Notes: generated by a model not told the origin, from the sequence alone. A DNA stretch of 64,000 nt from Paraspadella gotoi (GCA_051294375.1 CM119270.1:4720152-4784151); one strand, 5' to 3'; shown: positions 1 through 13,460, counted from the first letter of the stretch. Numbers and translations: made by a program.

Positions 1-217
1 GTCGTTAAGCAATACATTTTAATATTTGAGTAAATTGGTAGCTGGCGGTTTACAATCGACAGAAGGTCAAAACAGTTTGTGCTCGACTGGCGTCAGCATT
101 GTATTCAACAGGCGCCTGATGGGAAATGTCGCCAGGCAGATGTCAAAGAGGGAATCGCCTGCGTTTGAAGGTCGTTGTGATGTGAAATATTTTAGTTATT
201 GACTCGTTAATGGCTTT

Positions 218-218
<1 letters not shown>
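1..218. other. Left-edge non-coding sequence
   Basis: No exon, RNA gene or mobile-element signature is visible before the GA microsatellite. Confidence 0.5.

Positions 219-309
<91 letters not shown>
219..309 (+). repeat. (GA)n microsatellite
   Basis: About 45 uninterrupted GA units. The long Arg-Glu and Ser-Leu frames over it are repeat translations, not proteins. Confidence 0.98.
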
Positions 310-313
<4 letters not shown>

Positions 314-2140
314 TGGCCCTTCGGTCGAGGTCATTCCCTCTTTAAGCTTTATGCCCCCTTTTTTCACTTTGGCTCTTTTCGTGAATTTTCCGGTGATGTG
401 AGTAGATAGCGGCGAAGGGAAAACATTCGTTGGTTCAGAAGTGAGAGTCGGAGACGGGCTTCAGTAAATAAATTAGGAATTTTAGTAGCCAATTTTTAAT
501 GTAAAAAAGTTAGTAGCAATTTTTTTAAAATTAGTTAGCTAATCAATTGTACTTATTTCTAAAATGGTTTTTAAAGATATTTTCTTTGAAAAATAAAATT
601 TTCCTTAATAAATATAAAAATAGAACTAAAATAGTCTCATGAAAATTACAGATAAAGAATGATTCTTAATTTATGTCAAATTTTTTTGGAAAAATTCTCG
701 ACGCGAAAAATGTTTTTAGAAAGAGCTAAATCGATTTTGCTCTTTTGTTTCGGCGACAGACCTCACGTGGCGACATCAAACGTCCATTAGGAATCCGATC
801 TCTCCAGGCGATACTAAAGCCTGATTCGGTTGACAGGCCTTTTTTTGGTCGATTATCAGGCTACGGGGAAGACGAGGAAGCAAAAAGGTGAATTCACCAA
901 TACGGGACTGAAATATCTGTGAATTGTAGTGAAAGATGATTTAGTTCATCTGTGACAGGGTTAAAACTAAAACAGTTCACACGAAATAACAAAATAATTG
1001 TCAAACGCAAAGTCATTGCGATTTACTGTTCATTTTACTGTTAACGTTATTCTTTAATTTTTCCCACTTGGGAAAGAGGCTAAAAATATTTAAAATTCCA
1101 GAACGACGAAAAAAAAATGTTCACGGTGTTTTTTTTGGAAAACCGTAAAGTGGCGAGAGAGGGTGAAAAAAAAATACACTAAAAATAATCTGTGTTAAAC
1201 TCCGTTTGAGAATTTGTGAAAAAATAACCTTAAATCACAGAAGAGAAAAAAAAACTGTCGTCAATTTTGAATTTTTTTTTTAAATTCGGCGAAGGAATGT
1301 GAATGTGAAACATCGGTGGTGAAAATGTGTGAAAAGGCTTGGTAATGGGTGGTGGGTGGGGAAAGCTGAGGGTGGTTAAATTGTCATAGTAATTATTAAA
1401 TAGTAATAAGTAATTTCCGAGATGGAAGTGCAACTTACTGCAACTATGATAAATAATGGAGTGATGAAGACGTCATTAGTAATGATAGGCGTCGTAACGT
1501 AACGTAACTTTTTAACGTTAGGGTGTTAAGAAAAGCAGTTTTACAACAAAAAAAAAGAGGGAAATGAGAGAATGTTTTTTTTTTTTTCGTTCAAATTCCT
1601 AGAATCGTGATTCAATTACGAATTCGAATCTTGGAGAATGTGGGCAGCACCTGACAAAGAGGAAGTTTGAAAAAGCTGCACCCGAAAAATCCCGTACAAT
1701 CAGCACAGCTGTAAAAGCCGTTTATAATGACCACTGACCACCATAATATACCAGTGAGACTTGTTAAGAAAATTGTGGTATATAACTATCAAAATTTGTG
1801 CGATTTAGCGAATAAATGCAAAAGCATAGTAACTTTTGGGAATTTCGTGCCGTAAAACTTTGAATGAAATACATACTATTTTTTTTAAAACATTTTCCGC
1901 CATTATTTTCAGGCCTTTTCCCATTCGAGGGTCAAAAACGGTTGTGATCCGTTCACTCCCGAGTCGTGACGAAAATAACCGTGAATGTGGCAACGACGAA
2001 AACTTTGGCGGGAAAACGAGGACGTTAATGAAAAGATGTGAAAAATCGTGGAATGAAAGAGAAGTTGTTAATAAACGGGACACTAATCCTCTTAGGTTTA
2101 CACATGTGATGGATTTAAAAGACCCCGATTGATGTGATGG
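310..2140. other. AT-rich non-coding stretch
   Basis: About 1.8 kb of AT-rich sequence with homopolymer A/T runs. No frame shows codon-like composition or a recognisable family, and no convincing donor/acceptor pair was seen. Confidence 0.5.
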
Positions 2141-4020
2141 ACACGACGACTACGACGGAATGATGATGATATGATGACACGATGACTGAGAACGGGAATG
2201 ATGATGATGATGTTGACGACGACAGATGATGATGATGATGACGACGACGACTACGACGGAAATGATGATGATGATGTTGACGACGACGACAGAAATGATG
2301 ATTGATGACGACACGGCACTACGACGGAATGATGATGATGATGTTGACGACGACGACAGAATGATGAGATGATGATGACGATGACTACGACGGAATTGAT
2401 TAGATGATGATGTTGACGACGACGACGATGATGATGATGTGATGATGATGACGAATGATAGACGGGAATGATGATGATGACGATGACGTTGAAGACTGTG
2501 ATTATTATGACGACGACGACGACGGAATGAATTGATGATGTGTTGACGACGACGAAGAATGATGATGATGATGACGACGACGAGAATGATGATGATGATG
2601 ACGACGACGACACACGAATGATGATGATGATGTGACGACGACGAGCAGATGATTGATGAATGATGACGACGACGACTACGACGAATGATGATGATGATGA
2701 CGACGACGACGACAGAATGATGATGATGATTGATGAGCGATGACGAACAGACACGGAATGATGATGATGATCTAGTGACGACGCGACAGAATGATGATGA
2801 TGATGACGACGACGACTACGACGGAATGATGATGATGATGTTGACGACGACGACAGAATGATGATGATGATGACGACGAACGACTACGACGGAATGATGA
2901 TGATGATGTTGACGACGACGGACAGAATGATGATGATGATGATGACGATGACTACGACGGAATGATGATGATGATATTGACCGACGACGACAGAATGATG
3001 ATGATGATTGATGATGATGGACGATGACTACGACGGAATGATGATGATGAGATGAGTGAACAAGACTGTGATTATATGAGACGACGACGACGGAATTGAT
3101 GTGATTTGGACGCGACGACAGAATGATGATGGAATGGACGACGACAGAATGATGATGATGATGACGACGACGATAGACGGAATGAGATGATGATGTGACG
3201 ACGACGACGAATGATGATGATGATGTACGACGACGACGACGACAGAATGATGATGATGATGATTGACGATGACACGAGGAATGATGATGATGATGTTGAC
3301 ACGACGACAGAATGATGATTGATGATGACGACGGACTACGACGGGATGTGATGATGATGTTACGACTGGACGACCAGAATGATGATGATGATGTCGACGA
3401 CGACTACGACGGAATGATGATGATGATGTGACGACGACGACAGAATGATGATTGATGATGATGACGATGACTACGACGGATGATGATGATGATGTTGACG
3501 ACGACGACGAATGATGATGATGATGATGACGATGACTACGACGAGATGATGATGATGATGTTGACGACGACGACAGATGATGTGATATGATGATAGACGA
3601 CGACGACGTACGACGGAATGATGATGATGTTGACGACGACGACAGAATGATGATGATGCATGACGACGACGACTACGACGAATGATGATGATGATGTATG
3701 ACGACGACGAACAGAATGGATGATGATGATGGCGAGCGACGGAATGATGGATGGATGTGCGGACGACGACGAGCGAGAATATGATGAATGATGATGACGA
3801 TGCTACGGACGGAATGATGATGATGATGATGACGATGACGTTGAAGACTGTGATTATGATGACGACGACGACGACGGAATGATGATGATGTTGACGACGT
3901 CGACAGAATGATGATGATGACGATGACGACGACGGAATGATGATGATGATGATGACGATGACGTTGAAGACTGATTATGATGACGACGACGACGGAATGA
4001 TGATGCCGACGACGCTGAAT
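2141..4020 (+). repeat. GAT/GAC satellite block
   Basis: About 1.9 kb of blocks alternating ATGATGATGATG with GACGACGACGA, often joined by ACTACGACGGA or TTGACGACGACGACAGA. The higher-order unit is roughly 60-70 bp. Units are riddled with one-base insertions and deletions (ATTGATGATG, GGACGACG), so no frame is maintained. Part of that variation may be uncorrected sequencing error. Degenerate GAT units continue to about 4,130. Confidence 0.95.
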
Positions 4021-4130
4021 ATTGTCATGATGAAATTTTAATGATAAGGATGATAACGACGATGAATATTGCGTTGGTGACAATACTGAATTTAGTGATG
4101 ATGATAACGACGACGACACAATTATTAACA

Positions 4131-4885
4131 TTAGGATGAGAATGATGATGACGATTATTTAAAACTTTGATAACCGATGACAGAGGCGATGTTAAAATCC
4201 GACAAGAACGAAAATAAGTAGAGATGAAGTCTTTAGAACCGATGACATCTGTAATTCTATCTGCGAAAAACAACAACAACAACAGTAGCATAGGCAGCGA
4301 TGGTAATTACCACGACCGTGATAGAATGACTTTATCTGTGACACCGGATGAAATCGGTCGACTTTTTCGCGACATTTTTATCGATTCACTCTGTAGATGG
4401 CGATAAAAATGTTCGCGCTGTGTAACGTTTCAAACGCTTTTTTTTTATTATGAATGGAGAAAAAATGTTTGAAAAATCGAAGGAAACTGGGAAATCATAT
4501 TTTACATTTTGTTATTTTAAAATGTAAACTGTCCGTCGAAGTTTGATTCTTTTTTTTAATAATATTTATCAAAAGACGAATTCCACGAAAAGTTGAGGGG
4601 CGGGGTCTTGTAAATTGCGCAGTTTTTACTGTAGTAAAGATTCTACGGTAAAATAAAGGAAATGAAATCGCGGATTTTTTTCAAACGCATTAAATGTGTA
4701 AAATACTAGTTCTTTTCATGATAGTCCATCAGTTTATACAAACGTTAACAATTAAATTATTCTCTGAGAACAAAATCATTACGAGACAGGAAAATAAAGG
4801 CTTGGGGCGTTTTAATCGAATTGGGTCCAGAGGGTTTGGCGACGAATTTCGGGAGAAAGAGGAGAAGAGGAGAGAGGGAGAGAGA

Positions 4886-4921
<36 letters not shown>

Positions 4922-6075
4922 AAAATCGAAAATCTTAAATTGGGCGTTGGTTGTGATTGAGAATTGGCGAACTTGAAAATAATTGATCCAAGTCGAGAAA
5001 GAATCGAAACAAAGAATCGATCGATTTAAAATTGATTCGTCAATCCTCAATTTGGGCGTGGCCACTGACCATAGAAATGTTCACGAAATTGAAACATCAA
5101 ATGTATAAATTATCATATAATATATTTAATTTAATAAATACATATGCTATCCAGCCTCTGACTATGAACAGAGCACATGGGAGTTATTGTTTTAGTCGTA
5201 CAAAAGTTCCACTTATTTAGGTTTTAGATAATGACAATATAAATGATAATGTGGGCCAAGAGCCTAGAAAATAAATTATCACGCCCTTCATCCTTAAAGG
5301 AGATGAAGAACAAGCTAGAGAACAGCTCTAGTATATTCAAAAAAATCATTCAATGAAACTTTCACAGAACTCTGCTGTTGATTTTTTTTTTCTGTTGAAC
5401 TTGAACGGAAACAACGTATACACGAACTTCCTTTCCCACCGTAAAATTCAAACTAAGTCCGGTTTCAAATGTGGTTAGAAAAAATCGCATAATAACGCAG
5501 AAAACAAAAAAAAAAAAGGTTGTTATCAAAAAAAAGAAGAAGAAATCCGACAAGACTAAATGTTAAATCTTTTTCACGATCGTGTCAGTTTAGTCTATAT
5601 TACTTTCAGTAAAATAATGTGAAAATATTAAGAAAGAAATATACTTTATGCATGTCATTTTTTCTTTCTATTGTTTTTTTTTTGGGCCGTCGACCGGTTT
5701 GCATTAATTGATTAACCAAGTTTTTTTTTCTTCTTCTTCTTCCCAACCTCAGATCGCGAGCGAAACTTTCAAAATAAAATTTCATGTTAAAATGATTTTA
5801 TTTTAGGTCGTAAATTGTTTTAGTTTTCGAATTGAGATTAAAAGAGGATGGGTGGATCATATTCTTATTTTGCTGAGGACGATTTAAAAAACAAAAAAAT
5901 TGAATCGAGTTCTTTGTTCAGAAAATTTGATTTTTTTAAAAAAAACTTTTCGGTTAAGAAAGAAAAAACAACAGGTTTTCTGCCATTTTTTTTTATTGGA
6001 TGTCATTTTTTTTAATTTTTATTAAAAGTCCTTCATTTTCTTTGGACTAAATTAGTAAACGAAGTAAAAACGCGA
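4131..6075. other. AT-rich non-coding stretch with a GA-rich tract
   Basis: Contains a GA-rich tract at about 4,850-4,917 and several T runs. No gene-like frame or splice chain seen. Confidence 0.45.
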
Positions 6076-6540
6076 TCATGTGGACTCTTCGTCATCGTCG
6101 TCTGTCGTCGTCCGTCGTCCGTCGTCGTCGTCGTCGCTGTTTTCGAACCTCTAGCCCAGAAAGAGTTGATCAAAGCTCACTAAGGTTTGAATTAAGAAGA
6201 AAGAGAGAGATAGACTGAGGAGAGAGATAGTGAGAAAAGAGAGTTAGTAGAGAGAGGAGTGAGAAGGAAAATATATAACATTGAATCCACGAACACATTA
6301 TATGCTAACATATATAGATTAATTCTGGTCTCGACGAAACGCTAAAAGAGCCGACAAAAAACCGTAGTGTCGGCTCAGGTCTTAGGTAGAAAAGAAAAAG
6401 CGAAACCGACGACGAACGAGTCTCTCGATTCTCTGCTGTTTTGGGGACAAATCTGGGCTGACGACGACGACGACGAACGACGACGATGATGACGACGATG
6501 ACGATGAAGACGACGATGAAGACGAAGACGCGGCGGGAAA
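6076..6540 (+). repeat. GTC tract (6.08-6.14 kb) and GAC tract (6.46-6.53 kb)
   Basis: Two short imperfect CpG-containing trinucleotide tracts in opposite sense, with a GA-rich stretch (6,195-6,265) and a TATATAA string near 6,272 between them. They belong to the (GAC/GTC)n class that recurs through the window. Confidence 0.8.
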
Positions 6541-6833
6541 AAAATGGCGAGTACGACATGGGCGGCTGCTTCGATAGCGGTATAAAAACAAAATAATAAG
6601 TATGTTTATTTATTTTAAAATGCAATAATATCAATTATAATATTGACTGTTCCTTAAAATTTTTGAATGTCTGATGAAGACGCTTAAGTTTAATAAGGTT
6701 TTTCAAAGTTCAATAAGGTCTCGCCTAATTAACGTCACAAGTTGACCCCTGTCTGGAAAATGCCAACCCCTTTTTCTATTCAGATTCACTCTATTCTTCT
6801 TTTTAAAAAATCCCTTCGCCCGAGGAGGTCGGA

Positions 6834-6940
6834 TTTTTTTTTTTTTTTTTTTTTAGTCTGGATTCGAACCACCCTAGCTGGGTCGCGAACGAGACGTCTG
6901 GTCGAGAGCAACGATCGAGTCCATGACCTGCGCGGGAAAG
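6834..6940 (-). mobile_element. tRNA-like SINE with poly(A) tail
   Basis: On the minus strand a polymerase III B-box-like string, GGTTCGAATCC, is followed within a few bases by about 20 A residues (the T run at 6,834-6,854). An A-box-like string lies about 70 bases upstream. A tRNA-like head directly followed by poly(A) is the signature of a retroposed SINE or tRNA pseudogene. Confidence 0.55.
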
Positions 6941-6964
6941 AAACAAAAGGGCATCGACCCTAGA

Positions 6965-8815
6965 CCGCTTCCCCCCCCCCTCGCCCCCCGCCTTTAACCC
7001 ACCCGCACTCTTTATATCCCTCTTGAAACCACTTTCAATCATCATCACTTTCTCCCAACCACTACATTTACCACCACATTTACCACCACATTAAATTTCC
7101 TTTTTTTCCTCAGCAAATTTTACTTTCGATCTTTTTTTTTGTGGTTTGCCACTTTATTGTCTCCCACTGTTATTCTTTTTTTTCTATTTTATTATTTTTT
7201 TTATATGAAACATAATTATGTGTTCTTTAAAAAGTTATTGTGTCCTTTAAATTTGTCAGATAATAGAAAATACAAAATCTTTTTCAAAACTTTGCAACGA
7301 CAATTGGTCTTCTGATTTGTTTTTAGATTTTTTCAAAGATTTCTCAACTCAATATGATCGAATTTGACATGAAAGTGTAATTAAGATATGTTGATTTAAT
7401 TTTTAATCCTATGAAAGCTATTGATTTTCAACAGAAAACAAGTTTTGAAATTAATATTTGATAAGCGTTGGTGTTTGTTCAAATTTCAAGCAACATTTTA
7501 GAATTTTCTAATTTCTATATTTCGATTTTACATATTTTTTTCTCTATCAAAATGTTTTAAATTATCATAAAATCTTTCATGGTCTCTTTTTTGTCCGATA
7601 TTTTCATCGTTTTAGGCTTAAAGGCCTTTTTTTCCCGCCAGGGGGTCGAATAAGACGGGTCCTCGTTTTGGACTCGAATACATCTCGCGGGACAAGAAAT
7701 TAATTCCTAATCCTAATTTGTTTTGGACTCGAGAGTTCGTCTCGGGCTTAGAATAACAGAGTGGACTTAAAGGAGAGGCGAGAATACAACAATTAAAAAC
7801 AATAACACTTTAAAACAACCTACCTATTATAACGCAAATAAAACAAATAAAAAAAACAAAAAAAACCACGGAAGGCGAGAAAAACATCTTTAATTTTTTA
7901 AGTTCTAGTTTCTAAAGTTTAAAAGTAATGTTTGACACCTTTATATATCTTTGGTTACAAAAATAAAATTACACCCATGGTTCAAGTATCTTGTTAGACA
8001 ATAAAAAACAATTTTGAATTAAAACTCACCTTTTATAGTTGTATTTTCAATCACGGGGAAGCTTTAATTTATATTAACCCCCATCCACCAAGATGTCAAC
8101 GCAAATAGGAATTGAGATTACTAAGTGTTAAGATGAGGACAGGGTGAGTAAAGTAGGGCGACGGTCATGAGATGATAAAACAGGGTAAGGATGAAATCTG
8201 GCGAGTAAGTAGAAGAGAAAAAAAAGTGGGGTCGTTGGGTACCGACGACGAACGACGACGACGACAAAGACGCGTGTCTAGGTGCCAACTATTCATCAAT
8301 CGAGAGTCATCCAGTTTTATTTCCGCTCAGATGGTAAGATTTATCGATGCCTTTGTAAGATTTTGTCGAAACGAAGTCGTTTTTAAAAAAGACAACAAAA
8401 AACATTTTCAGGCTGATTCTGAGTCAACGTTAAGAAAATCGCGAAAGGGAAGAAATAGATAATAATTAATTATTAGTGCCACAGTAACAGTTCAGCTTAA
8501 GACCTTGAAAGCGATTTACATGTATTGGCGCAGCCACTGGTTAATAATTTTCCTTGAATCTTCGTCGCCGGTGTACGAAATAAAAAAAAAGTTTTCGTCC
8601 GTTGATTAAAATTTGGTAAAATCGAAATTCGGTAGACGAGATCAAGGATGCGCTGTTGTTATTGTTTTTCTTTGTCGTTGTTGTCGTTGACGCCAGCAGA
8701 TTCAACTTTGACTGGATGTGTGACTGTATTTCAATCTGTTACTTAAAGAAAGTATCTATCGCTTACAGTCTTTGAAAATAAATGTCGCATCGAGATCTTT
8801 ATCAAAGCTTTCACT
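6965..8815. other. Non-coding stretch
   Basis: Starts with a C-rich run, then AT-rich DNA. An open frame at 8,172-8,462 is Arg/Lys-rich, crosses a GAC tract and resembles no family; it is not called as a gene. Confidence 0.4.
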
Positions 8816-8819
8816 ACGT

Positions 8820-8884
8820 TAATTCCCGGGCTCGAACCGGAAACCCAAACTTTCGCATCTCTTCCGCTTAAACATGGCGCCACG
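8820..8884 (-). mobile_element. tRNA-like SINE head
   Basis: Read on the minus strand, TGGCGCCATGTTTAAGCGG resembles an A box and CCGGTTCGAGCCCGG a T-arm with B box (GGTTCGAGCCC). No matching 5' acceptor strand is present, so it is read as a tRNA-derived repeat and not a functional tRNA. The minus-strand element at 14.89 kb has the same layout. Confidence 0.45.
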
Positions 8885-8954
8885 ACGATTGAAGGGAAAC
8901 TTGTTTCGCCGAGGCTTAAGAAGTCGTTGGAAGTCAGGGGTTATTTCGCCCGGG

Positions 8955-8966
8955 GCGACGACGGAA

Positions 8967-9004
<38 letters not shown>

Positions 9005-9770
9005 TTCTCTGGATTTTTAGAACCTGATTGATAGATTATTTATTGATTTTGGAGTTTGACGACTGAACCGTTTTATACCAGGAGTGAATATTGGAAAAGA
9101 GATCCTATTTTTAAGTCTCAATTTTATTTTTTTTCCAGTTCATTTTTCTTTTACAATTTCTTCGTGTTACAATTACAGTAGATTTTCGTCGCCTGTCTCT
9201 TAGGAGACCCTGATAATTTTATTTTTGTAAAATTAATAAGCAAATCCTGTTATAGTTTATTTATATCGGGTAAAATTAAAATTCGACGTTAGACATTTGA
9301 CTTTAATTGTCTTCTAATCTCGTTTCGTTTGTAGAAACTTTGCATTGTTTACATTTAGGAAAATGTCAGTTTCGTTTATTAAATCAAATTCGGGCGATTA
9401 TGACAGGAGGCGAAGGCGACGACGAGACGACGACGACGAGCGACGACGATGAAGAAGCGGCGACATAACGTAGCATGGTGATTAAAACTTTTCTAAATAG
9501 GATGAAAGTGAAGATTCCAAGCCAAGAAAGACGATTACGACGACGACGAAGCGACGACGATATCGACGTTGATAACTACGATGACGACGATGTTTCCCAG
9601 AGGTGAACACTTCCGACAAATTTGTTCTCCGGAGGCGAGATTTTCTTTAATTATTTCCGGTCGTGCAAATCCTTGATGATTGATGATGATGACGATGATG
9701 ATGATGATGATATGATGATGATGATTGATGAGATTAGATGATGATGATGATGATGATGAAATGAAGATTA
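8955..9770 (+). repeat. Cluster of (GAC)n and (GAT)n tracts
   Basis: An uninterrupted (GAC)n at about 8,964-9,003, interrupted GAC tracts at 9,415-9,470 and 9,535-9,590, and (GAT)n at 9,675-9,765. No gene seen between them. Confidence 0.85.
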
Positions 9771-9867
9771 CGATGATATGAATTATGTTGCAGTTAATAA
9801 CAATGATTATCATTATAATGTCTAAGATGATAAAGATGCGATGTAAAAGTAGTTGTCTCATTTTCTC

Positions 9868-9888
9868 TGTCAGTCTCTTCTCCTCTCT

Positions 9889-9964
<76 letters not shown>

Positions 9965-9967
9965 TCT
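9868..9967 (+). repeat. (CT)n microsatellite
   Basis: About 100 bp of CT/TC units with a few interruptions. Confidence 0.95.
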
Positions 9968-10394
9968 CCAACGTTACTTTACGACTAGATGGGCTTTTGT
10001 TAGTGTTTTTACGATAATTTCCTTCGCTCTACAACTATTTCCTTCAGTTGTATATTTTATTATGACTACGAAACCACCGTCGACTTCGCTTTCAAACAAT
10101 TTTGTTCCTCTACTATTTTTCGTTTTCTTCTCTCCGTCAGAAGAAAAAAGATAGTAAAAATAGCAATTTTTGTGGTTGTCGGTGCCTCAGGGTTAGCGGA
10201 ACAAAAATGATGAGTCTCTTCGTTTCCCAGATTGAATTCCTTCTTCGACTAAACTTTAAATTAAAAGGACGACTAAAGTTTTACTAAGTCATAAAAAAGA
10301 GTAACGAAAAAAGAAAAAAAGACCCAAAATAGGTGATTTAAAGAAAAAGACCAAAAAAGAAAAAAAGAAAGAATACAAAGAAAGAAGAAATTAT

Positions 10395-10700
10395 TTTCCA
10401 CGTGGGCGGAATCGGTTGAGGGCTGCGACGGCGGCGGCAAGGGCGGCGGCGGCGGCGTCGACGACGCTCCCCTTCCATTAGCGGTTTCGTGGCCGCTTCA
10501 CTTTCCTGCTTCTTCACTTCCCCGCTCCTTTCTCTTCCCCCGCAAACCCCGCCGCATTTCACCGTTCACGACTCCGCTTTCTTCTCCCCTCTCCCGTCAC
10601 CACTTCTCCACTGCCTTGCGCCACCCCACCACCACTTTAAATCCAACCACTCATTCCCCCTCCGCCGCTCTTTCTCCCTCCCTCCCTCAATTTTAGAAAA
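10395..10700. other. GC-rich, CpG-dense block
   Basis: A locally GC-rich stretch in an AT-rich setting. It begins with the palindromic E-box-like CCACGTGG (about 10,398), then a GGC/GAC-rich run and a C-rich stretch. It could be a promoter or CpG island, but no linked exon was found. The peptides read from it on both strands are compositionally biased. Confidence 0.3.
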
Positions 10701-10739
10701 CGACAAATTTTCCTTTTCTTCCTTTTAATGACATTTTTC

Positions 10740-11205
10740 ATCGTCGCTTCCCTCCTCAAGAAAAGTTTTCGTTGCCGCGACGTTTGTCAAAGAGGAGTTG
10801 AGTCAACAAATTTCCAGCTTTTTGCTTGCGGCGCGAATTCACTATAAGTCACTTTTCGGTCGGTCTGTCGGTCTGTTTCTAACTGTCGATATCTCGAATA
10901 CATTTTAACTTTGGTAATACTGCATCATTTTAATCAATACTTGGTGGTAAGGTACAACGAGGTTCCATGAGTTTATAATGTTCAATGTACAGATACGTTT
11001 TATTCTTGTTTAGCAACGTGATCATCTGGAAATGTAAACCCGTAAGAATGTCATAACCTTTCCTTTCCTTACCTTTCCTTACCTTCTTCTCTCATTCTTC
11101 CTTACCCTTCCATATGCTCTCCTTTCCACAATATAATCCCTTCACCTTAAATATCACTCCGCCAAATATCACGAGTTCATCTCGCTATGAATCTTCTCCG
11201 GAGCC
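10740..11205. other. Non-coding stretch
   Basis: AT-rich with a CGGTCGGTCTGTCGG string at about 10,858 and CCTTTCCTTACCTTTCC repeats near 11,060. No gene seen. Confidence 0.4.
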
Positions 11206-11211
11206 CTTTCA

Positions 11212-11420
11212 TTTTTAGCAGACGACGCCGTCAGTCGTCGCCGCCCGCTGCGGCGTCGTGTGACATCAAGGGACGGCGCCGTTGTTAGTCACGGGACGGC
11301 GCCATCGTTTCGTCGCGAGATGGCACCTTTACATCACGGGCCGGCGCCGTCGTTACGTCATGGATCTGCGACGGCGTATCTTCACGGGATGTCGCGTCGC
11401 CGCGTGACTCAACTTTTTCT
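11212..11420 (+). repeat. GC-rich minisatellite with GGCGCC core
   Basis: Four to five diverged units of roughly 24-28 bp built on TCACGGGACGGCGCCGTCGT, each with the palindromic GGCGCC or a one-base variant. TGACATCA and TACGTCAT resemble CREB/ATF half sites between cores. A translated frame exists but looks repeat-driven. Confidence 0.65.
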
Positions 11421-11781
11421 CGGTCGCGCGAAACTCATAAAAAAATGTTCTCGTGAATTTTGGAGGATAGAAAGAAAGACAGAGAGAGAGAGAATGAGAG
11501 AGAGAGAGAGATCAAAAATGAAACGATTTTACGATTTTTCCAGGGGAACAACTATAAGTGACTAAAGATGATCTCATGAAAATTATCTGGAAAAGCAGGA
11601 AACAAAAACTTAGCCAAGCAAGGAATGTAACAAATGAATGTAATAAAATTAAAGAACAATATTTTTTTAATTAATATATTTATTCCCTTTTATATCACTC
11701 ATCTTCGTATTCCAGTTCGATTCGTCGTAAATTCGCCGCGACAATTCGTCGTATCAGCGATTTCCGGTTATTGACGAGATC

Positions 11782-11870
11782 ACCAGCTGTCGATTTCGAA
11801 CCTTTGACCGCTTTGTCCCTCCTCGGAGTCTAATTCCGTAACGAGAGTCGGCTAAGCCAACGAGCTTCCC
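11782..11870 (-). mobile_element. tRNA-like SINE head
   Basis: On the minus strand TTGGCTTAGCCGACTC resembles an A box and AAAGGTTCGAAATC a B box about 55 bases later. Acceptor pairing is not evident, so a tRNA-derived repeat is more likely than a working tRNA. Confidence 0.4.
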
Positions 11871-12480
11871 AACTCGTTTAACCTGAAACGTTGAAATCAG
11901 GCAGAATGAAATTGAATATTTCTTGAATCGAGGAAATCGTGAATTGATCGACAGATGGAATCGCAGGGGGGGCGAGGTGTGGAACAATGAAAGATAATTA
12001 CGATGAGGCCCCGGGAAGTTACGGGTTCCAGCCCGTGCTTATATATTATGCACGTGGAAAATTTAGTAATAAATGAATTGCGAGAATATCGATTTGAAAT
12101 ATACCTGTAGTGACGAATTAAAAATGTTATGAAAAAAAAATTAACAATTTTTCCCCTCTCAGGACGAATGGAAACAAGGAACGAATGACCAGACTTGGCG
12201 ATGATAATCAACCAATCAGGGAAAGACTTGCCAACTAATCAAAGCGAAGAGAACAAAAAGATATGGATTGATGGATGAATAGAGAGGCGAATGGATTTGC
12301 TGTGAAAAACTACGCGATAAGATAAGGGAAAGTTTTTTTTTTAAGACATTAAAAGGAAAGATTAAGTTCGACTCGAGAATGTTATGAATAAACAAAAGAT
12401 TCTATGGACTGTGGAGAAACATTTACAATTTGGATGTAGCCGGTCGAGGAAGATAATGTAAAGATGAACTTCGAAGGCGT
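11871..12480. other. Non-coding stretch
   Basis: AT-rich sequence with nothing gene-like. ACGGGTTCCAGCCCGT near 12,022 is another hairpin with a tRNA T-loop look. Confidence 0.35.
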
Positions 12481-12491
12481 CGACGGGGAAA

Positions 12492-12538
12492 GTCTCTCTC
12501 TCTCTCTCTCTCTGTCTCATGTCTCGTTGTCTCTCTCG

Positions 12539-12590
<52 letters not shown>

Positions 12591-12595
12591 ACACT
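12492..12595 (+). repeat. (CT)n microsatellite
   Basis: CT repeat with TGTCTC interruptions. Confidence 0.95.
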
Positions 12596-12599
12596 CTCG

Positions 12600-13378
12600 A
12601 TCGTAATTCAGGCGAAAACATTTTCTTATCTCTGACGAAAACAAACAGTTTAGGTTCAAGAAAACAAATCCATGTTTACAAAAGAAGATAGGATAAATTT
12701 CCCTTGGAATTCCTTATCGTTTATTTTCAAGACGTCTCAGTTTAGTACGAGGGAATTATATTGATTGTGTAGCCTCGAAAGATATGACGTCTTCGGCGCC
12801 ATTATTTAAAATCGGGGGAAAAAACTTAACTGACAATTTGCGTTCGAACATTTCCTTCTATTTTAGGCCAATTTTTCCCAGAACGCCTCATTTTTTTTCT
12901 TAAATTCGGATTTAAGTAACTTTTTTTAATAAAAAATAAGGTTACAAATTGAGGTTTCAAGGATTAAGGTCAGGAAAATAGGAAAAAAGAGTTCAATTTT
13001 CTTACCATGCGAGAGAGAATATTAGCGTCTCGTCGCAGTCTCTTTAAAATACTAAGCAAAAAGATTAAAATTTAACAATGAAGTTATTTTAAACTTTTAA
13101 ATCCATCGTCGTATTTAGTAGAATTTAGTTAAAAAAGTATTTGATTTTTCGATTACAAAAAAAAAATTCCTTTTTGTTTTTTTTAATCCGTCGATTTGTT
13201 TCGTTTTATTTAGTTTTGTAAAAAAAATTGTTTGGAATTTGTTTTTAATAACGATTATGTATGATTGTGCATGATTACAAAGTGATATATATCCGGTTTC
13301 TATTTTCATTATTTCGACGATGAAAGAAGACAAGACAAAAAAGGCTACAATGGCCGGCACGCGCGGAATGTGTGTGAG
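12600..13378. other. Non-coding stretch
   Basis: AT-rich, many homopolymer runs; nothing supported. Confidence 0.4.

Positions 13379-13416
<38 letters not shown>
13379..13416 (+). repeat. (GA)n microsatellite
   Basis: Short GA repeat about 40 bp upstream of the TATA-like box at 13,454. Confidence 0.95.
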
Positions 13417-13421
<5 letters not shown>

Positions 13422-13453
13422 GCGATCGCCACAGGCCGGCCGCTCCCCAAAAA

Positions 13454-13460
13454 TATATAA
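13454..13460 (+). promoter_or_regulatory. TATA-like box
   Basis: TATATAA lies 74 bp upstream of the candidate start codon at 13,528, a plausible distance for a core promoter with a short leader. Confidence 0.3.

Noticed and set aside
143-401. Ser-Leu or Arg-Glu open frames over the GA microsatellite
   Set aside because: Pure dinucleotide translation; the same happens at 12.5, 44.3, 61.3, 62.1 and 62.8 kb.
2251-4131. Ser/His/Ile-rich minus-strand frames in the GAT/GAC satellite
   Set aside because: Frames change at every indel and the peptides reflect ATC/GTC codons only.
8873-9021. MAPRRLKGNLFRRG frame with a good Kozak context
   Set aside because: Short, runs into a Thr tract read from (GAC)n, and overlaps a tRNA-like SINE on the other strand.
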